Assembly: GCF_017357245.1 (NCBI RefSeq)
Contig: NZ_CP071612.1
Location: forward strand, 1,677,001-1,741,000
Origin: Rhizobium bangladeshense
GTDB taxonomy: Bacteria; Pseudomonadota; Alphaproteobacteria; Rhizobiales; Rhizobiaceae
Direction: 5' to 3'
Length of the DNA stretch: 64,000 nucleotides
Made by a program: the position numbers and the translations under genes. The notes under the pieces were generated by a model. The model ran no database searches and was not told the DNA's origin. It worked only from the letters and a program-made list of their open reading frames with translations. Shown piece after piece: positions 8,705 through 18,841 of this stretch. Within the stretch, counting starts at the first letter, position 1. Every line of letters starts with the position of its first letter.

Positions 8705-8837
8705 TTCGGGGGGTAAGTTACCTTTTCTTCAACCAAATACGGGTAGCGTGCGCTATCGGTTTCACGGAGCTATTCATCCGCATGTGCATTTCTCATGGGA
8801 CGAACCGCTGCGCGAACGGACGTAGGGACAGCTTGTC

Positions 8838-9209
8838 ATGCCCAAACAGGTGATGATTGTAGAAGATAACGAGCTCAACATGAAGCTCTTTCGCGACCTG
8901 ATCGAGGCGTCCGGCTATACCACGATCCAAACCAGAAATGGCATGGAGGCGCTCGATCTGGCGCGCAAGCATCGTCCCGACCTCATCCTCATGGATATCC
9001 AACTGCCGGAGGTCTCCGGCCTCGAAGTCACGAAATGGCTGAAGGAAGACGACGAGTTGCACGTCATTCCCGTCATCGCCGTGACGGCTTTCGCGATGAA
9101 GGGCGATGAGGAGCGGATCCGCCAGGGCGGCTGCGAAGCCTATGTCTCCAAACCGATTTCGGTTCCGAAATTCATCGAGACGATCAAGACCTATCTGGGC
9201 GATGCCTGA
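8838..9209 (+). CDS. divK: Single-domain response regulator DivK
   Basis: 123 residues, one receiver domain and nothing else. The acidic pocket (VEDNE), phospho-acceptor Asp53 in [13 protein letters not shown], the switch Thr in AVTAFAMKG and Lys in YVSKPIS are all present. In Caulobacter and rhizobia DivK is phosphorylated by DivJ and dephosphorylated by PleC and steers CtrA activity through DivL/CckA. The assignment rests on close similarity to DivK sequences as I recall them and on its position 18 bp ahead of pleD, the conserved alphaproteobacterial order. The two genes are probably cotranscribed. Confidence 0.93.
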   Translation: MPKQVMIVEDNELNMKLFRDLIEASGYTTIQTRNGMEALDLARKHRPDLILMDIQLPEVSGLEVTKWLKEDDELHVIPVIAVTAFAMKGDEERIRQGGCEAYVSKPISVPKFIETIKTYLGDA

Positions 9210-9227
9210 CGCATCGGAAAGACGCTT

Positions 9228-10601
9228 ATGACCGCGCGAATACTGGTGGTTGACGATATTCCGGCCAACGTGAAGCTGCTTGAAGCGCGGCTGCTTGCGG
9301 AGTATTTCGACGTGATGACCGCCGCCGACGGTTATGAAGCGCTGGCGATCTGCGAACGCAACCAGGTCGATCTGATCCTGCTCGACATCATGATGCCCGG
9401 TATCGATGGTTTCGAGGTCTGCGAGCGGCTGAAGGCCAGTCAGAAGACTGCCCATATTCCTGTCGTGATGGTCACCGCACTCGACCAGCCGGCCGATCGC
9501 GTACGCGGTCTGAAGGCCGGCGCCGACGATTTTCTCACCAAACCGGTCAACGATCTGCAACTGATCTCGCGGGTGAAGAGCCTGCTGCGGCTGAAGACAT
9601 TGAGCGATGAGCTGCGCATCCGCGCCGACACCGCTCATACCATGGGCATGGGCGATCTCATGCGGGCAGGCGAGGGTCGTGGCGACGAGGCCGGCCAGGT
9701 CCTATTGGTCGATGGCCGCGCCAATTCGCAAGAGCGCATCATCAGGGCGCTGAAGCCCGTTGCCGATGTGCTTGCGCTCTCCGATCCGCAGGCCGCCCTG
9801 TTCGAGGCGGCCGAGAACACGTTCGATCTCGTTATCGTCAATGCCAATTTCGACGATCACGATCCGCTTCGCCTTTGCTCCCAACTGCGCTCGTTGGAGC
9901 GCACGCGCTTCCTGCCGATCCTGATCATTACCGAGCAGGGCGCTGACGACATGGTCGTCCGCGCTCTTGATCTCGGCGTCAACGATTACATCATTCGTCC
10001 CGTCGATCCTAACGAGCTCGTCGCCCGCAGCCTGACGCAGATCCGTCGAAAGCGTTACAATGATCGACTGCGCGCCAGCGTCAAGCAGACGATCGAGCTT
10101 GCGGTGACCGATCCGCTGACTGGCCTTTACAACAGACGTTATCTCGACAATCACCTGAACGTGCTCTTCAACCGGTCGATGGCGCGGGGACGGCCGCTTT
10201 CGGTGCTGATTACCGATATCGATCGTTTCAAGCAGGTGAACGATACCTACGGCCATGACGGCGGCGACGAAGTGTTGCGCGAATTCGCAAATCGCGTCCG
10301 TTCTACTATCCGCGGCGCCGATCTCGCCTGCCGTTACGGCGGGGAGGAATTCGTCGTGGTAATGCCGGACACCTCTCCGGAAGTTGCCGCCGCTGTCGCC
10401 GAGCGTCTCCGCGCGGCTGTCGAAAGCGCCCCTTTCATGCTGAAGCGGTCAAGTGAAGCGCTGAGCGTTACCGCTTCCTTCGGCATCGCCTCGCGCTTTG
10501 GCGCGGTGCTAACCCCAGACCAACTAATGAAGCAGGCCGATCTTGCTCTTTACGAGGCCAAGAATACCGGCCGGAATCGCGTGGTCGCTGCGGCTGCCTG
10601 A
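9228..10601 (+). CDS. pleD: Response regulator / diguanylate cyclase PleD
   Basis: 457 residues: receiver 1 (residues 1-120, phospho-acceptor Asp53 in LILLDIMMPGIDG), a second receiver-like adaptor (about 155-275) in which the acidic phospho-acceptor motif is degenerate (DLVIVNANFDDHD), and a GGDEF domain with GGEEF at 371-375. The allosteric inhibitory site RxxD is present (R362-G-A-D365, five residues before GGEEF), so product inhibition by c-di-GMP is expected. The enzyme makes c-di-GMP from two GTP and, in Caulobacter, localises to the stalked pole on phosphorylation to drive the motile-to-sessile change. It follows divK closely and shares its upstream region. Confidence 0.95.
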   Translation: MTARILVVDDIPANVKLLEARLLAEYFDVMTAADGYEALAICERNQVDLILLDIMMPGIDGFEVCERLKASQKTAHIPVVMVTALDQPADRVRGLKAGADDFLTKPVNDLQLISRVKSLLRLKTLSDELRIRADTAHTMGMGDLMRAGEGRGDEAGQVLLVDGRANSQERIIRALKPVADVLALSDPQAALFEAAENTFDLVIVNANFDDHDPLRLCSQLRSLERTRFLPILIITEQGADDMVVRALDLGVNDYIIRPVDPNELVARSLTQIRRKRYNDRLRASVKQTIELAVTDPLTGLYNRRYLDNHLNVLFNRSMARGRPLSVLITDIDRFKQVNDTYGHDGGDEVLREFANRVRSTIRGADLACRYGGEEFVVVMPDTSPEVAAAVAERLRAAVESAPFMLKRSSEALSVTASFGIASRFGAVLTPDQLMKQADLALYEAKNTGRNRVVAAAA

Positions 10602-11077
10602 CGAATCACTCTGGGTGGCCATACGCTCCATTTGCGGGTTTTCCACTGCGGTAAGCGGTTTATTACGGATCTTTAACCTTCGCCCGTGCGGCGCAGCCTG
10701 AAAATTCTGCAATCCGATAGCCCAAAAATGGACTCCTGGCGTTGCTGCGGATATGCTGCGGTGCGACAGTTTCCGGCATGCTGGAGGCCCGCTCAAAATG
10801 AAATGCGGACTATAAAATTATGTCCACTGCCAACAGACTGAAATAGAGCGCGGCGGCATCACCTTACGTAAGGGGAGGGGATGCTTAAGTTATCATGTTA
10901 TATTGTCGAATTTCTTCGACTTCGTCACGGCTAGGCTTTGCCATCAAGCACAGCCGTCAAATCTTTGTATGTGCCAAAACTGGACTTTTAACCATAGAAT
11001 CAAGCTCAGAAAATTCATCATTAAGAATTTGTTGATTTTCTTTCATTTCTGCGCAAATTATCGGCTCATAAAAGAAG
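10602..11077. other. AT-rich non-coding stretch after pleD
   Basis: No gene is supported here. From about 10880 to 11080 the sequence is markedly richer in A+T than its surroundings (for example TTAAGTTATCATGTTATATT near 10885), which is consistent with promoter or upstream control sequence for the structured RNA that follows. I could not fix a -35/-10 pair with confidence. Confidence 0.4.
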
Positions 11078-11256
11078 CGCTCCCGCAGAGGAGCTGTCGA
11101 TACCCCATGATGCTCAGGTCCGCCGCATCTCCTGGGTCGTGGGGTCGGTCGGCTAGTAGGCAAGTCATAACGGTTCCTCGTGCCGTTTTGCATGCTGGCC
11201 GACCCCCTTTCAGAAAAACGCCGCCGCTTCCGGAAGACGGAAGGGCGGCGTTTGTC
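11078..11256 (+). ncRNA. Candidate trans-encoded small RNA between pleD and rpmG
   Basis: Four consecutive stem-loops can be drawn on the plus strand: GCTCC/GGAGC (about 11079-11096); ACCCCA...TGGGGT enclosing CAGG/CCTG (about 11102-11146); GGTCGG...CCGACC with an inner AACGG/CCGTT (about 11145-11206); and a terminator-like AACGCCGCC...GGCGGCGTT (11217-11252) ending in TTTGTCTGTTTG. The reading frames through it show no protein-like character. From memory, the alpha-r9 (Smr9C-type) sRNA family of rhizobia sits beside pleD and rpmG, so this may be its member; that identification is tentative. The last hairpin also has five A before it, so it could back up rpmG termination on the minus strand. 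Confidence 0.55.
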
Positions 11257-11290
11257 TGTTTGCGCTATCATTTTGCACGGGGCGGGGACA

Positions 11291-11324
11291 TAAAAAAACG
11301 CGCAACCGGAAGGCGCGCGCTTTT
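11291..11324 (-). terminator. Intrinsic terminator of rpmG
   Basis: On the minus strand, 23 bp after the rpmG stop, a GC-rich stem (GCGCGCGCC...GGTTGCGCG, loop TTCC) runs straight into seven T residues. Classic rho-independent layout. Confidence 0.8.
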
Positions 11325-11346
11325 CCAAATCCGTCAGGCCAAGCGA

Positions 11347-11514
11347 TTACTTGATCTTGGTTTCCTTGAACTCGACATGCTTCTTAGCGATCGGGTCATA
11401 CTTCGTCTTCGTCATCTTGTCCGTCATCGTACGGCTGTTTTTCGTCGTGACGTAGAAGAAACCGGTGTCGGCTGTCGACAGCAGCTTGATCTTAATTGTT
11501 GTAGCCTTGGCCAT
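11347..11514 (-). CDS. rpmG: 50S ribosomal protein L33
   Basis: 55 residues starting [20 protein letters not shown] at ATG 11514; a longer open frame exists upstream but the L33 family starts here. It is the form without zinc-binding cysteine pairs (no CxxC), ending [10 protein letters not shown]. Structural protein of the large subunit near the E site. Monocistronic by appearance: 92 bp separate it from the MFS gene stop upstream and a terminator follows. Confidence 0.97.
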   Translation of the reverse strand: MAKATTIKIKLLSTADTGFFYVTTKNSRTMTDKMTKTKYDPIAKKHVEFKETKIK

Positions 11515-11606
11515 GGTCGTCCTGCCTTTAAGAAAATGAAAGCCGTGGAAGCCGGATGGGCTCCACGGCAAATTCTGGCGCGAAACTACGAATCTCGCCC
11601 GAAAAG

Positions 11607-12791
11607 TCAAGTCCGTTTTCGAATGAACATCAATCTGATGCCGGAAAGTATGGCATAGAGACCGAAGAAGGCGGCAATCGCCCAAGCAAAACCGTTGTTT
11701 CCGGCAACATCGATCGCTGCACCGATCACCTGTGGCCCGGCCACGGTTCCCATCGCATAACAGAAGACGAAGGCGGCATTGGCCGCGGCCAGATCAGAGC
11801 CCGTGAGCCGCGAACCGAGATGGCTGAGGCCGACCGTGTAGAGGCCGGAGACGCAGCCGCCCCAGAAGAGCAGGATCCCGGCCATCAGCAGCCAGTTGTT
11901 GACGAGGATCGGCAGCATCATCGAGCCGACAAAGCCCATCAGCGCCATCGCGGCCAGAAGCGGCCGCTTATCGCCGATGCGGTCGGAGAGGAGGCCGAGG
12001 GGAATCTGGAAGATCACGTTGCCGACGCCCATCATGGTGAGCAGCAGCGCCGCCTGCGATTCGGTGAAATGGGCGCGCACGGCAAAAATCGGAAAGAGCG
12101 ACAGCCCGCCCGCTTCGACCGCGCCGAAGATGAAGACGGCCGCCGTCGCCGTCGGCACCAGGAAAACGTAGCGCATGAAATGCAGTTCGGGTTTTTCCTC
12201 GAGTATCGGGCTTTCGTAGCGGGCGATGAAAATCGGAATGGCGGCAAGCAGGATGGCGCCGGCGCCGATCAGGAAGGGGAAGATGCCGTCGCTGCCGAGC
12301 ATGGAAAAGAGGAGGGGGCCAGCGGCGAAGCCGAGGGAAAGCACGGTCGCATAAATGCCGAGGACAAAGCCGCGCTTGGATGGTGGCGAGGCGGCGTTGA
12401 TCCAGAATTCGGAGAGGATGAACAGCGTCGTCGTTGCGCCATGGAAGGCGAAGCGCAGCGGAAACCACATCCAGAAATCCTGGGCATAGTAGAAGCCGAG
12501 TGCACTCAGCGCTGAAATCAGCACCGCCCACAGCATCGTCGGCGCAACGCCGTATTTATGGGCAAGCTTGGTGGTAACAGGTGCCGCGGCCATCGCTGCA
12601 ATGCCTGCCATCGCCGTGTTTAGGCCGATCAGGGTGGACGAGATGCCGCGTTTTTCGAGGATGATGCTGAGGAGGGGGAGGCCGAGGCCGATTGCTATGC
12701 CAACGGCTGAAATGGACGAGATGGCTGCCACCAGAGAAGGCCAATGGATTTCTTCGATATCGCCTGGTGTGCCGTTTCTCGGCTGAGACAT
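11607..12791 (-). CDS. MFS transporter, 12-helix type
   Basis: 394 residues with about 12 hydrophobic segments. The cytoplasmic loop between helices 2 and 3 is short and lacks a perfect motif A, but the second-half counterpart is clear ([20 protein letters not shown]), and the first half has [20 protein letters not shown]. It resembles the YcaD/sugar-transporter-like MFS branch. Substrate unknown. ATG 12791 is the natural start. The upstream 248 bp (12792-13039) hold no gene and probably contain its promoter. It is not obviously linked functionally to rpmG or the DUF983 gene. Confidence 0.8.
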   Translation of the reverse strand: MSQPRNGTPGDIEEIHWPSLVAAISSISAVGIAIGLGLPLLSIILEKRGISSTLIGLNTAMAGIAAMAAAPVTTKLAHKYGVAPTMLWAVLISALSALGFYYAQDFWMWFPLRFAFHGATTTLFILSEFWINAASPPSKRGFVLGIYATVLSLGFAAGPLLFSMLGSDGIFPFLIGAGAILLAAIPIFIARYESPILEEKPELHFMRYVFLVPTATAAVFIFGAVEAGGLSLFPIFAVRAHFTESQAALLLTMMGVGNVIFQIPLGLLSDRIGDKRPLLAAMALMGFVGSMMLPILVNNWLLMAGILLFWGGCVSGLYTVGLSHLGSRLTGSDLAAANAAFVFCYAMGTVAGPQVIGAAIDVAGNNGFAWAIAAFFGLYAILSGIRLMFIRKRT

Positions 12792-13039
12792 TTATCCATC
12801 CTTACAAAGCTGAGCGAGCGAATCGACCTCTCGCCTCACATAGAAGGACACAGACGTGCCAAATCCAGGTGACGAGCAGCGTTTCGCAGTATTTCCGATG
12901 TGATCTGCGGAATGTAAAGCCTGTTCAGACAAGAAAAGCTTACCATGTCAAGTCGTTGCGGATCATTGACTTCCGCGTGTCGGTGGTGGTCGGTGGAGGC
13001 TGGGACTACACGCTAAATATGTCTGGAAGGTGAAGGCGC

Positions 13040-13492
13040 TCAATCCGGCCGGCGGGGAAGGTCGTAATCATCGGGACTGTCGCTCTCTCCGCCGAAACCA
13101 TGCATACGCAGCGCCCATTGCAGGCCGATGACGCCGCCCTTGATCGGCTGGATCGAGGCGAGCGCGGTAATGACGGTGATCGGTGTCCATACGGCAAGAT
13201 GGACCCAAACCGGCAACACGAAGGTCAGATCGGTCAGCATGTAGCCGCCGACGAGGACGTGGCCGAGGACCAGGATGACGATATAGGGCGGCAGGTCGTC
13301 GGAGCGATGGTGATGCATCGCCTCGCCGCAGGCGGCGCAATGATCGACAGGCTTCAGGAAAGCGCGAAACAGCTTGCCGTTGCCACAGGCCGGGCAGCGG
13401 TTCGTCAGCCCGCGCCTGATCGAACGCCCGAGCGGACGCTCGGCCTCGGGCCTATCCCCGTAGCGGGCAACCGGATCGGTCGGTGTGCTCAT
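13040..13492 (-). CDS. DUF983 zinc-ribbon membrane protein
   Basis: 150 residues. The N-terminal half carries two cysteine pairs, NRCPACGNGKLF and DHCAACGEAMHHH, consistent with a zinc ribbon, followed by two hydrophobic helices (PYIVILVLGHVLVGGYMLTD and WVHLAVWTPITVITALASIQ). This is the DUF983 architecture; biochemical role unknown. It lies 71 bp downstream of rnr on the same strand and is probably the end of the topA-rnr transcription unit, an association I recall as common in Hyphomicrobiales. Confidence 0.85.
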   Translation of the reverse strand: MSTPTDPVARYGDRPEAERPLGRSIRRGLTNRCPACGNGKLFRAFLKPVDHCAACGEAMHHHRSDDLPPYIVILVLGHVLVGGYMLTDLTFVLPVWVHLAVWTPITVITALASIQPIKGGVIGLQWALRMHGFGGESDSPDDYDLPRRPD

Positions 13493-13563
13493 CGCATCTT
13501 CCTCTTTCAGGTCAAAAGCACGAAGCTCCTGGCCGGGCCATTGCAGCTTTTCGTCACAACGGC

Positions 13564-15936
13564 TTAACGGCGTCCGCGCGGAGGCCGCGTTCCCGCCTTC
13601 TTGCGCACCTGGCCCCTTTCGCGGCGGCCGGCTTTATGGAAGGACCGCGCCGCCGTCGGCATCTCGCGCCCTTCGCTCAGCATCTCGAAACGCAACGCGC
13701 CGGCAAGTGGGATTGCTTCCGCAAGCTTCACGGTGACGCTGTCGCCAAGACGATAGCCAACGCCCGTCTTTTCACCCGCGAGCGCCTGATGCGCCTCGTC
13801 ATAGATGAAATAATCGGTGCCGAGCGTAGATATAGGGACAAAACCGTCGGCCCCATAGTCCGGCAAGGTGATAAAGAGCCCGGATTTTGTAACTCCGGAG
13901 ACGCGGCCGGCGAACTCCTCACCCACTCGGGTGCTCAAATGATGGGCGATCAGCCGGTCGATGGTCTCGCGCTCGGCCGCCATCGCTCGGCGCTCGAAGG
14001 TCGAGATCTCGGCGGCGATATCGTCGAGTGAGGCTTCTTCGTCGGGGGTGATGCCGCCTTCGCCGAAGCCGAGCGAGCCAACCAGCGCGCGATGCACGAT
14101 GAGATCGGCGTAGCGGCGGATGGGCGAGGTGAAGTGGGCGTATTTCATCAGGTTGAGGCCGAAATGGCCGATATTCTCGGGACTGTAGATCGCCTGGCTT
14201 TGCGAGCGCAGCACCATTTCGTTGACCATGGTCTGGTGCGCCGTGCCTTCCGCCTTTGCTAAAATGCCGTTGAAACTGTTGGCGCGCACATTGCCGCCCT
14301 TGGCGAGCGAGATGCCGAGCGTCGCGAGGAACTCGCGCAAGACTTCCTGCTTGGCCAGCGTCGGGCCGTCATGGATGCGGTAGACCAGCGGCTGGCGCTT
14401 CTTCTCGAGCGTTTCGGCGGCGCAGACATTCGCCTGAATCATCATTTCTTCGATCAGCTTGTGCGCATCGAGCCGCGGCGGCACGAAAACTCGATCAACG
14501 GTGCCGTCGGGCTTCAGCAGGATCTTGCGCTCCGGCATGTCGAGTTCCAGCGGCTGGCGCCGGTCGCGTCCCCGCTTCATCACCCCGTAAGCGTGCCAGA
14601 GCGGTTTCAGGATCGGCTCGAGCATCGGTCCGGTCTTGTCATCCGGTCTTCCGTCGATTGCCGCCTGTGCCTGCTGATAGGAGAGCTTGGCGGCACTCTT
14701 CATCATGATGCGATGAAATGTATGGCCGATCTTGCGGCCTTCGCCCGAGAAGCTCATGCGCACCGCGAGCGCCGGGCGGTCGACGCCTTCCTTCAGCGAG
14801 CAGAGATCATTGGAGATGCGCTCAGGCAGCATCGGCACGACGCGATCGGGGAAATAGACGGAGTTGCCGCGCTTCAGCGCCTCGCGGTCGAGTGGCGAAT
14901 TGGGGCGGACATACCAGGAGACGTCGGCAATCGCCACAGTGACGATGACGCCGCCGGGATTATCGGGCGAGGGGTCGAGCTCGGCGTAAACTGCGTCATC
15001 ATGGTCCTTGGCGTCGGCCGGATCGATGGTGATCAGCGGCACGTCGCGCCAATCTTCGCGATGCGACATGGTCGCCGGTTTTGCTGCTTCCGCCTCGGCA
15101 ATGACATCAGGCGGGAAGACGTGCGGGATGCCGTGCGCATGGATCGCGATCATCGAGATCGCCTTTTCCGAGCCGACGGAGCCGACGACAGAGAGAACCT
15201 TGGCCCGCGGCAGGCCGAAGCGGCCGAGGCGCGCGACTTCGATCTCGACGAGGTCGCCGTCCTTGGCGTCGCCGGTATAGTCGGGATCGATCACCATCTC
15301 TTCGCCGCGCCGTTCGATCGGCAGCAGCCGGCCGCCGCCGCCCGGCGTACTACGGAAGACGCCCATCAAGGCGCCGCGGCGCCTGTCGATCACCTTGATG
15401 ATACGGGCCGTATAAGCCGGCCCGCCGCGATCAACGGCCGGGAAGATCTTCGCCAGGATGCGGTCGCCGAGGCCGGCGACGGGCGCCTTGCCCTTGCCCT
15501 GGCGGCCTGCGGGCGATTGCTGGCGGATGGCGACGGCAGGCGCCACACCCTGGTCCTCCGGCCATTCCGCCGGCCGGCCAATCAAGTCGCCGTCCTTATC
15601 GCGCGTCGTGATGTCGAGAACGGTGACGGGGGGAAGGGCGCCGGGACGAATAAGCGACTTGCGGCTCTTTTGCAGCATGCCTTCCTGCTCGAGCTCCTGC
15701 AGCATATGTTTGAGTTCGACGCGGCTGTCGCCTTTCAGGCCGAAAGCCTTCGCAAGTTCACGCTTTGAAGCCTTCTGCGGATGTTCGGCGATGAAACGCA
15801 GGATCACTTCGCGCGAGGGCAGCGTTCCGTGGACGATGTTGAGCGGGTCGACGGCGGAAGCATCCTTGCCGTCGCGGCCGATCTTGCCCGGGCGCTTGCC
15901 CGATAGGTTCGTTCTGTCGCGCGGTGTCCTGCTCAC
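13564..15936 (-). CDS. rnr: Ribonuclease R (3'-5' exoribonuclease)
   Basis: 790 residues. Order: basic N-terminal segment and winged-helix-like region (KASKRELAKAFGLKGDSRVE), cold-shock-like domain, RNB catalytic domain with the metal-binding IDPADAKDHDDAVYAE cluster, C-terminal S1 domain (FAGRVSGVTKSGLFITLPDY) and a lysine/arginine-rich tail. It degrades structured RNA processively and takes part in rRNA and mRNA quality control. The start is GTG 15936, one base after the topA stop (TGA-C-GTG), so translation is probably coupled to topA. Confidence 0.95.
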   Translation of the reverse strand: MSRTPRDRTNLSGKRPGKIGRDGKDASAVDPLNIVHGTLPSREVILRFIAEHPQKASKRELAKAFGLKGDSRVELKHMLQELEQEGMLQKSRKSLIRPGALPPVTVLDITTRDKDGDLIGRPAEWPEDQGVAPAVAIRQQSPAGRQGKGKAPVAGLGDRILAKIFPAVDRGGPAYTARIIKVIDRRRGALMGVFRSTPGGGGRLLPIERRGEEMVIDPDYTGDAKDGDLVEIEVARLGRFGLPRAKVLSVVGSVGSEKAISMIAIHAHGIPHVFPPDVIAEAEAAKPATMSHREDWRDVPLITIDPADAKDHDDAVYAELDPSPDNPGGVIVTVAIADVSWYVRPNSPLDREALKRGNSVYFPDRVVPMLPERISNDLCSLKEGVDRPALAVRMSFSGEGRKIGHTFHRIMMKSAAKLSYQQAQAAIDGRPDDKTGPMLEPILKPLWHAYGVMKRGRDRRQPLELDMPERKILLKPDGTVDRVFVPPRLDAHKLIEEMMIQANVCAAETLEKKRQPLVYRIHDGPTLAKQEVLREFLATLGISLAKGGNVRANSFNGILAKAEGTAHQTMVNEMVLRSQSQAIYSPENIGHFGLNLMKYAHFTSPIRRYADLIVHRALVGSLGFGEGGITPDEEASLDDIAAEISTFERRAMAAERETIDRLIAHHLSTRVGEEFAGRVSGVTKSGLFITLPDYGADGFVPISTLGTDYFIYDEAHQALAGEKTGVGYRLGDSVTVKLAEAIPLAGALRFEMLSEGREMPTAARSFHKAGRRERGQVRKKAGTRPPRGRR

Positions 15937-15937
15937 G

Positions 15938-18592
15938 TCAGCTCTTTTTCGATTTTGCGGGCGCCTTCGCCTTCGTTGCTTTCGGCTTGGCGGCCGTCTT
16001 GGTTGCCTTGGCTTCGGCCGCCGCCGCTTTCGGCTTGGCTTTCGCCTTGGCCGTCTTGCCTGCGGGGGCCTTGCCGGCTTTTTCGGTGATCAGCGCAAGC
16101 GCCTCTTCGATGGTGATTGCCTGCGGATCCTTGCCCTTCGGCAGCGTTGCGTTGACCTTGCCCCAGTTGACATAGGGGCCGTATTTGCCGTCGCGAACAG
16201 TGATGGCACCGCCATCGGGGTGATCGCCGAGCGTCTTCAGCGCCGCCGGTGTGCTGCGCGAGCCCCGGCCCGGCGCCTTGTTGGCTTTTTCGGCGATCAG
16301 CGTCACGGCACGGTTGAGGCCGACGGAGAAGACGTCCTCCACGGATTCCAGATTGGCATAGGAACCGTCATGCAGAAGGAACGGACCGTAGCGGCCGATG
16401 CCCGACGAGATCATCTTGCCGGTTTCGGGATGTTTGCCGATATCGCGCGGCAGCGAGATCAGCGCCATCGCCTTCTCATAGTCGATATCCTCAGGCTTCC
16501 AGCCCTTCGGCAACGAGGCACGTTTGGCCTCCTTGCCGTCACCGCGCTGGATATAGGGACCGAAGCGGCCGGAACGGAGCGTCAGTTCCTCACCGGTCGT
16601 GGGGTCGGCGCCGAGGCTCTTCGGCTCGTTGAGCGCGACACCCTCTGCTTCTCCACCATTTTCGGAGGAGAGCTGGCGGGTGTAGTTGCATTCGGGATAA
16701 TTTGAACAGCCGACGAAGGCGCCGTATCTGCCAAGCTTGAGCGAAAGATTGCCGGTGCCGCAGACCTGGCAGATCCTGGGGTCACCGCCATCCTCGCGTT
16801 TCGGGAAGACGAGAGGCGCCAGCGCCTCGTTCAGCGAGTCGAGCACGTTGGTGACGCGCAGTTCCTTCGTGTCTTCGATCTGCGCGAAGAAATCCTTCCA
16901 GAAATCGCGCAGCACCTGCTTCCAGTTCAATTCCCCGGCGGAAATCCGGTCGAGCTTTTCCTCGAGGTCGGCGGTGAAATCATATTCGACATATTTGGTG
17001 AAGAAGCTTTCGAGGAAAGCCGTCACCAGCCGGCCCTTGGCCTGCGGGATCAACTTGCGTTTGTCGATCGTCACGTACTCACGATCGCGTAGCGTCGCGA
17101 GCGTCGCGGCATAGGTGGAAGGGCGGCCGATGCCGAGCTCTTCCATTTTCTTGATCAGCGACGCTTCCGAATAGCGCGGCGGCGGCTCGGTGAAATGCTG
17201 GGTCGAATTGATCTTCTGCTTGGCAAGCGTCTCGCGCGCATTGATCTCCGGCAGGCGACCATCCTCGTCGGCATCGTCGCTCTGCTCGCCGTCCTCCTTC
17301 TGGTCGGTATAGGCGGCGATGAAGCCGTCGAAGCGGACGACCGAACCGACGGCGCGCAGGCCTGCCTTCTCGCCCTTATTGTCGGCGATGATTTCGGCCG
17401 TCGTACGCTCGATTTCCGCCGAAGCCATCTGGCTGGCGATGCCGCGCTTCCAGATCAGGTCGTAGAGCCGGATCTGGTCGGCGTCGAGGAATTTGCGCAG
17501 ACGATCGGGCGAGCGGTTGAAATCTGTCGGGCGGATCGCCTCGTGCGCCTCCTGGGCGTTCTTCGCCTTGGTGGAATAGAAGCGGGCCTTGTCAGGCAGG
17601 TAGCGTTCGCCGAACTGTTCGAGGATTGCGCGTCGTGCCGCGTCGATCGCCTCCGGCGCCATCTGTACGCCATCGGTACGCATATAGGTGATGAGACCGA
17701 CGGTCTCGCCGCCAATATCGACGCCTTCATAGAGCTTCTGAGCGATCTGCATCGTGCGCGAAGCGGAGAAGCCGAGATTGGATGATGCCGCCTGCTGCAG
17801 CGTCGAAGTGGTGAACGGCGGGCCCGGGTTGCGCTTGACCGGTTTTGCTTCGACCGTGTCGACGATATAGCTGGCGCCTTCGAGCAATGCCTTCAGGCGG
17901 CCTGCATCCTCGCCGTTGCCTATCGCCCGCGGCTGCAGCCGTTTGCCGTTTGCCGAAACCAGCCTTGCCTCGAATTCGTCGCCGCGCGGCGTCTTCAGCA
18001 GCGCCGAGATATTCCAGTACTCTTCCGAAATGAAACGCTCGATCTCGGTTTCGCGGTCGCAGACCAGGCGAAGCGCCACCGACTGGACGCGACCGGCCGA
18101 ACGCGCGCCCGGCAGTTTGCGCCACAGCACGGGCGAAAGATTGAATCCGACGAGATAGTCGAGTGCGCGGCGTGCGAGATAGGCGTCGACCAGCGGCACG
18201 TCGATATCGCGAGGATCGGCCATCGCGTCGAGCACGGCTTTTTTAGTGATCGCGTTGAAGACGACGCGCTTGACGGACTTGCCGTTCAGCACGCGCTTCT
18301 TGTTCAGCATGTCGAGGACGTGCCAGGAAATCGCTTCGCCTTCGCGATCGGGGTCGGTCGCGAGAAATAGCCCGTCGGACGACTTCACCGCGTCGGCGAT
18401 GTCCTTCATCCGCTTGGCCGAGGCGCCGTCGACCTCCCAGAGCATTTCGAAATCCTGATCGGGGAGAACAGAGCCGTCCTTGGCAGGCAGATCGCGCACA
18501 TGGCCGAAGGAGGCGAGCACTTTGTATCCCGAGCCCAGATACTTGTTGATCGTCTTGGCCTTGGCAGGCGATTCCACCACTACAACATTCAT
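15938..18592 (-). CDS. topA: DNA topoisomerase I (type IA)
   Basis: 884 residues. TOPRIM domain at the N-terminus (VVVESPAKAKTINKYLGSGY; the acidic DPDREGEAISWHV), DNA gate with the active-site tyrosine in GLITYMRTDGVQM (about residue 310), one C4 zinc finger (CQVCGTG...GCSNYPEC), then repeated topoisomerase C-terminal modules (GRFGPYIQRG, GRYGPFLLHD, GKYGPYVNWG) and a long Ala/Lys tail (KTAKAKAKPKAAAAEAKATK). Relaxes negative supercoils behind RNA polymerase. It is followed by rnr with one base between. The 249-bp gap upstream to dprA (18593-18841) shows no gene and probably carries the topA promoter. Confidence 0.96.
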   Translation of the reverse strand: MNVVVVESPAKAKTINKYLGSGYKVLASFGHVRDLPAKDGSVLPDQDFEMLWEVDGASAKRMKDIADAVKSSDGLFLATDPDREGEAISWHVLDMLNKKRVLNGKSVKRVVFNAITKKAVLDAMADPRDIDVPLVDAYLARRALDYLVGFNLSPVLWRKLPGARSAGRVQSVALRLVCDRETEIERFISEEYWNISALLKTPRGDEFEARLVSANGKRLQPRAIGNGEDAGRLKALLEGASYIVDTVEAKPVKRNPGPPFTTSTLQQAASSNLGFSASRTMQIAQKLYEGVDIGGETVGLITYMRTDGVQMAPEAIDAARRAILEQFGERYLPDKARFYSTKAKNAQEAHEAIRPTDFNRSPDRLRKFLDADQIRLYDLIWKRGIASQMASAEIERTTAEIIADNKGEKAGLRAVGSVVRFDGFIAAYTDQKEDGEQSDDADEDGRLPEINARETLAKQKINSTQHFTEPPPRYSEASLIKKMEELGIGRPSTYAATLATLRDREYVTIDKRKLIPQAKGRLVTAFLESFFTKYVEYDFTADLEEKLDRISAGELNWKQVLRDFWKDFFAQIEDTKELRVTNVLDSLNEALAPLVFPKREDGGDPRICQVCGTGNLSLKLGRYGAFVGCSNYPECNYTRQLSSENGGEAEGVALNEPKSLGADPTTGEELTLRSGRFGPYIQRGDGKEAKRASLPKGWKPEDIDYEKAMALISLPRDIGKHPETGKMISSGIGRYGPFLLHDGSYANLESVEDVFSVGLNRAVTLIAEKANKAPGRGSRSTPAALKTLGDHPDGGAITVRDGKYGPYVNWGKVNATLPKGKDPQAITIEEALALITEKAGKAPAGKTAKAKAKPKAAAAEAKATKTAAKPKATKAKAPAKSKKS

Positions 18593-18841
18593 GATGATTC
18601 TCTAAAAAAGACTCCGCGCCGGCGTGGGAGCCAGCGCAACACGCAGCGCAACTTGGATACTGGCCCTCCGACATGGACAGGGAAATCGCCGCGGTCAAGG
18701 GGTTTGCTACAATTTTACTTCTTGCCTACGGTGCAATCGAGGGGAGTTTGTGTGCTGAATGCAATTTCAAGTGGCGCAGACACCGGATTCGACACGCTGC
18801 TACTGCAGTACGCAAGGTCACTCGCTCATATCGCGCGAGCT

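Noticed and set aside
10903..11658. A 251-codon plus-strand open frame through the pleD-rpmG gap
   Set aside because: It runs antisense through rpmG and through the hairpins and terminators, with no protein-like pattern; the structured RNA explains the region better.
14371..15768. A 465-codon open frame antisense to rnr
   Set aside because: Shadow of the RNase R reading frame; no start signal and composition typical of an antisense frame.
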